Part shown: piece by piece, positions 62,116 to 64,000 of the stretch
Position numbering within the stretch: position 1 is the first letter of the stretch
Layout of the letters: each line of letters begins with the position of its first letter
Assembly (NCBI RefSeq): GCF_040712315.1
Contig: NC_134020.1
Coordinates: forward strand, 46,051,751-46,115,750
DNA from: Castanea sativa
Taxonomy: Eukaryota; Streptophyta; Magnoliopsida; Fagales; Fagaceae
Reading direction: 5' to 3'
DNA length: 64,000 bases
Program-made: the position numbers and the translations under genes
The notes under the pieces: generated by a model
What the model was told of the DNA's origin: nothing
What the model saw: the letters and a program-made list of their open reading frames with translations, nothing else
Databases searched by the model: none

Positions 62116-62820
62116 AACTTTTTTTTTTGTGAACCATCTAGGAACATAATATAAGAACAAAAAAGTGAACTAGTTGAGTGAAGTATAGGGCGGGAGAGAC
62201 TAACAAAAAAAAAAAAAGAAAAAAAAAAAAAGCAAGCAGTGACTAGTTCACACGCACGCCCATCCAATCACATAATCACATACACATCACTATTATTCAC
62301 CACTTCCCCCAACTGCTTCTTTACTACCCACTTGTACCCCTTTTCCTTTTTACCTGGAAATACCCTCCACCCCACCCCACACGTGCAAATCACACGTGCC
62401 ACTAACCGTCCTGGTTCCGCCACGTGTATCCCCTCCTCTACGGGCCGTCGCTGCTGAATTCCACGTCACCACCTGCCCCCCTCCTCTCTCTCTCTCTCTC
62501 TCTCACTCTCACTCTCTCTCCTCCACCCACCATTAAAACGCGTCTCTCTCTCTCTCAAAAATACTCTCCTTTGCACCTAAGTTTTCTCTCTCTTTTTTTA
62601 TTTTTTCTCTCTTCACTATTCTTCGGTGCTTTCCTTTCCCTTTTCAAAAACCCTAAGAAAGATTTTTCCCCCAAATCAAAACAATCCGTTTCTTCTTCCT
62701 AATTCACACGATTTCGTTTCGCGGCTTTTCTTTTGCAGATCTTTACACCATCATCATCATCATCGGTCTTTGTTGTCTTCGAGGTTTTTTCATCTCTCTC
62801 TGTCTCTCTCTCTCTACCAG

Positions 62821-63226
62821 GTGAGTCGTCCTAACTCGATCCTGAGTCAACCCTAGGGTTTTTTCGATCATCTTCTAATTCTGTTTACACTTTTGGCTCT
62901 CGTTTTGATCTTTGATCGCCTTTCTTGCCTCTTGATCTTTCGTTTGATTAGACAAAAAAAAAAAAAAAAAAACCTTTCAATTTTGTGCGTCTTTCTTGTT
63001 TATGTTCCTATTATAATGGAAAATTTTCTTTAAAATTAAGTAAAATAGTGGAATTAGCTATACTATAGTGAACATTCCCATATTCTTGGTAGCCAATTTT
63101 TAATTTTGTTAATTTTATTAGGGATTTGGCAGAGAAAGCTATAAAATTTGTGTGTTTTTTGGGTTCCTTGATTTATTTGTTTTTTCTTTTTTTTGGTTAT
63201 TGGAAATGTGTGGTGTGAATTTGCAG
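62821..63226 (+). other. Leader intron of the last gene
   Basis: Donor CTACCAGGTGAGTC and acceptor TTTGCAGCTAGAG bound an AT-rich stretch after a CT-rich leader (62480-62820). The position fits a 5' UTR intron of the gene starting at 63613. Not confirmed by transcripts. Confidence 0.55.
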
Positions 63227-63344
63227 CTAGAGCTTGTGTGTGAGGGCTAATCCTTGTGGTGGATAATCCGGTAAAATTCGACTACTTAAGAGGGTTAAAA
63301 ATTGTTGTAAGTTTAAAGTAGTAGGAGGGTCTGGTCTGGGTCTC

Positions 63345-63500
63345 ATGAGAATTGTCAGGGGAATGCAGAGATCGTTTGGCATTGGCGAGGAGCACAGGAC
63401 ACTTGGCTGGAAGAATAAGTCATTCAGCCGTGGGATTGGCGTCACCGCGCCCAAAGCTAGAACGCGTGACAAACCCATGACTTGGTTCTCAAGTCTCTAA
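63345..63500 (+). CDS. Upstream ORF, 51 residues, in the leader of the last gene
   Basis: ATG at 63345 to TAA at 63500, 113 bp before the main ATG and in the second leader exon. The peptide starts MRIVRGMQRSFGIGEEH, is rich in Arg, Lys and Gly, and ends KPMTWFSSL. It is more GC-rich and better composed than random leader sequence. A translated upstream ORF of this length would normally lower translation of the main frame. I do not recognise it as a known conserved upstream peptide, but it deserves comparison. It could also be chance. Confidence 0.45.
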   Translation: MRIVRGMQRSFGIGEEHRTLGWKNKSFSRGIGVTAPKARTRDKPMTWFSSL

Positions 63501-63612
63501 AAGCTTTTGGGGGGCTTTTGGGGTGTGTGCTTGCTTGCTTGCTTGCGTGTGAGAGTGTTCAGGAAGGGTCAGGACAGATTAAAGAATTTATACGTGAATT
63601 CGAATATATAAA

Positions 63613-64000
63613 ATGACTCGGATTTTGGTTCAGCGAGGTGGTTCTGCTTCGAATGCTGGTTCTTCTTCTTCTTCGAACCCGAATAGGAATTCTAATGCTT
63701 CCTTGCCTGGCTCTTCTTCGGCTCGGCCAGAGCCACAGTCTCAGCCTGCTCCTGCTCCTGAGGAAATTAGGGATGAGGTGCAAGAACAAGTTGTGGTGGA
63801 GGAGCTCTTGGAGTTTTGTGGGAGTAGTGACAATAAGACAGCAAAAAGTGATGATCTTTCGATGGAAAGGGAAAGCTTTTGTAATGATCAGAATGAGGGG
63901 CTGAGTGATGAAAGTGCAGATAGTGAGAAAACTGGCAGTGATGAAGGTATGGGTTTAGGAGAGTTGACGAAAGGGATGGGAGGGCTGAGAATTTCAGAGA
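63613..64000 (+). CDS. N-terminus of an unrecognised Ser-rich acidic protein (partial)
   Basis: Open from ATG at 63613 to the window edge (129 codons and one base). Starts MTRILVQRGGSASNAG. A Ser/Asn/Pro-rich stretch (17-47) follows, then an acidic region (EEIRDEVQEQVVVEELLEF, then further Ser/Asp/Glu-rich sequence) and GELTKGMGGLRISE at the edge. It looks like a disordered N-terminus of a larger nuclear or cytosolic protein. I cannot name the family. The leader is CT-rich with an intron and an upstream ORF. No signal peptide or membrane span in this part. Confidence 0.75.
   Translation, partial: MTRILVQRGGSASNAGSSSSSNPNRNSNASLPGSSSARPEPQSQPAPAPEEIRDEVQEQVVVEELLEFCGSSDNKTAKSDDLSMERESFCNDQNEGLSDESADSEKTGSDEGMGLGELTKGMGGLRISE

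Noticed and set aside
63227..63478. Minus-strand open frame of 83 codons
   Set aside because: It overlaps the leader and upstream ORF of the plus-strand gene and has no recognisable features.

Overview
The window is nuclear DNA of a dicot plant. The genes are split by AT-rich introns with GT-AG borders, and the proteins are plant families: a plant R-SNARE, a plastid lycopene cyclase, a Casparian-strip membrane protein, an LRR receptor-like protein and plant ELM1. Spacers are AT-rich and full of MITEs, foldback elements, SINE-like pieces and microsatellites. The repeat style suggests a woody eudicot, possibly Fagales, but that is only an impression.

Layout. 149-5549: VAMP714-type R-SNARE (4 exons, one GC-AG intron). 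5.5-10.7 kb: repeat-rich spacer. 10708-12213: intronless chromoplast-type lycopene beta-cyclase. 12860-14442 (minus): repetitive proline-rich secreted protein whose frame is broken by one missing base. 14.4-18 kb: spacer. 18-44 kb: an accessory region built by segmental duplication. Two decayed copies of KRR1, a ribosome-assembly gene, flank a receptor-like-protein locus. The locus holds an LRR pseudogene, a seven-unit tandem array of about 790 bp per unit that resembles the promoter of the neighbouring receptor gene, and an apparently intact receptor-like protein of 1027 residues (32641-35814). The first KRR1 copy also carries a Mutator-like element that appears to have captured pieces of a subtilase gene and a SWI3C-like gene.

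44-46.4 kb: spacer. 46405-53170: ELM1, a mitochondrial fission factor, 10 exons and 438 residues. 55576-56801: a CASP-type Casparian strip protein (3 exons). 57-62 kb: spacer with a TIR element of about 956 bp and nested palindromes. 62.4-64 kb: CT-rich leader with an intron, a 51-codon upstream ORF, and the start of a Ser-rich acidic protein that runs off the window.

The intact genes (VAMP714, cyclase, ELM1, CASP) are unrelated housekeeping or developmental genes and do not form a pathway. The part with a story is 18-44 kb, where duplication, exon loss, element insertion and promoter amplification can be ordered by comparing the two blocks. All exon borders were set by hand from splice consensus, reading phase and remembered family sequence; no alignment or transcript evidence was available.
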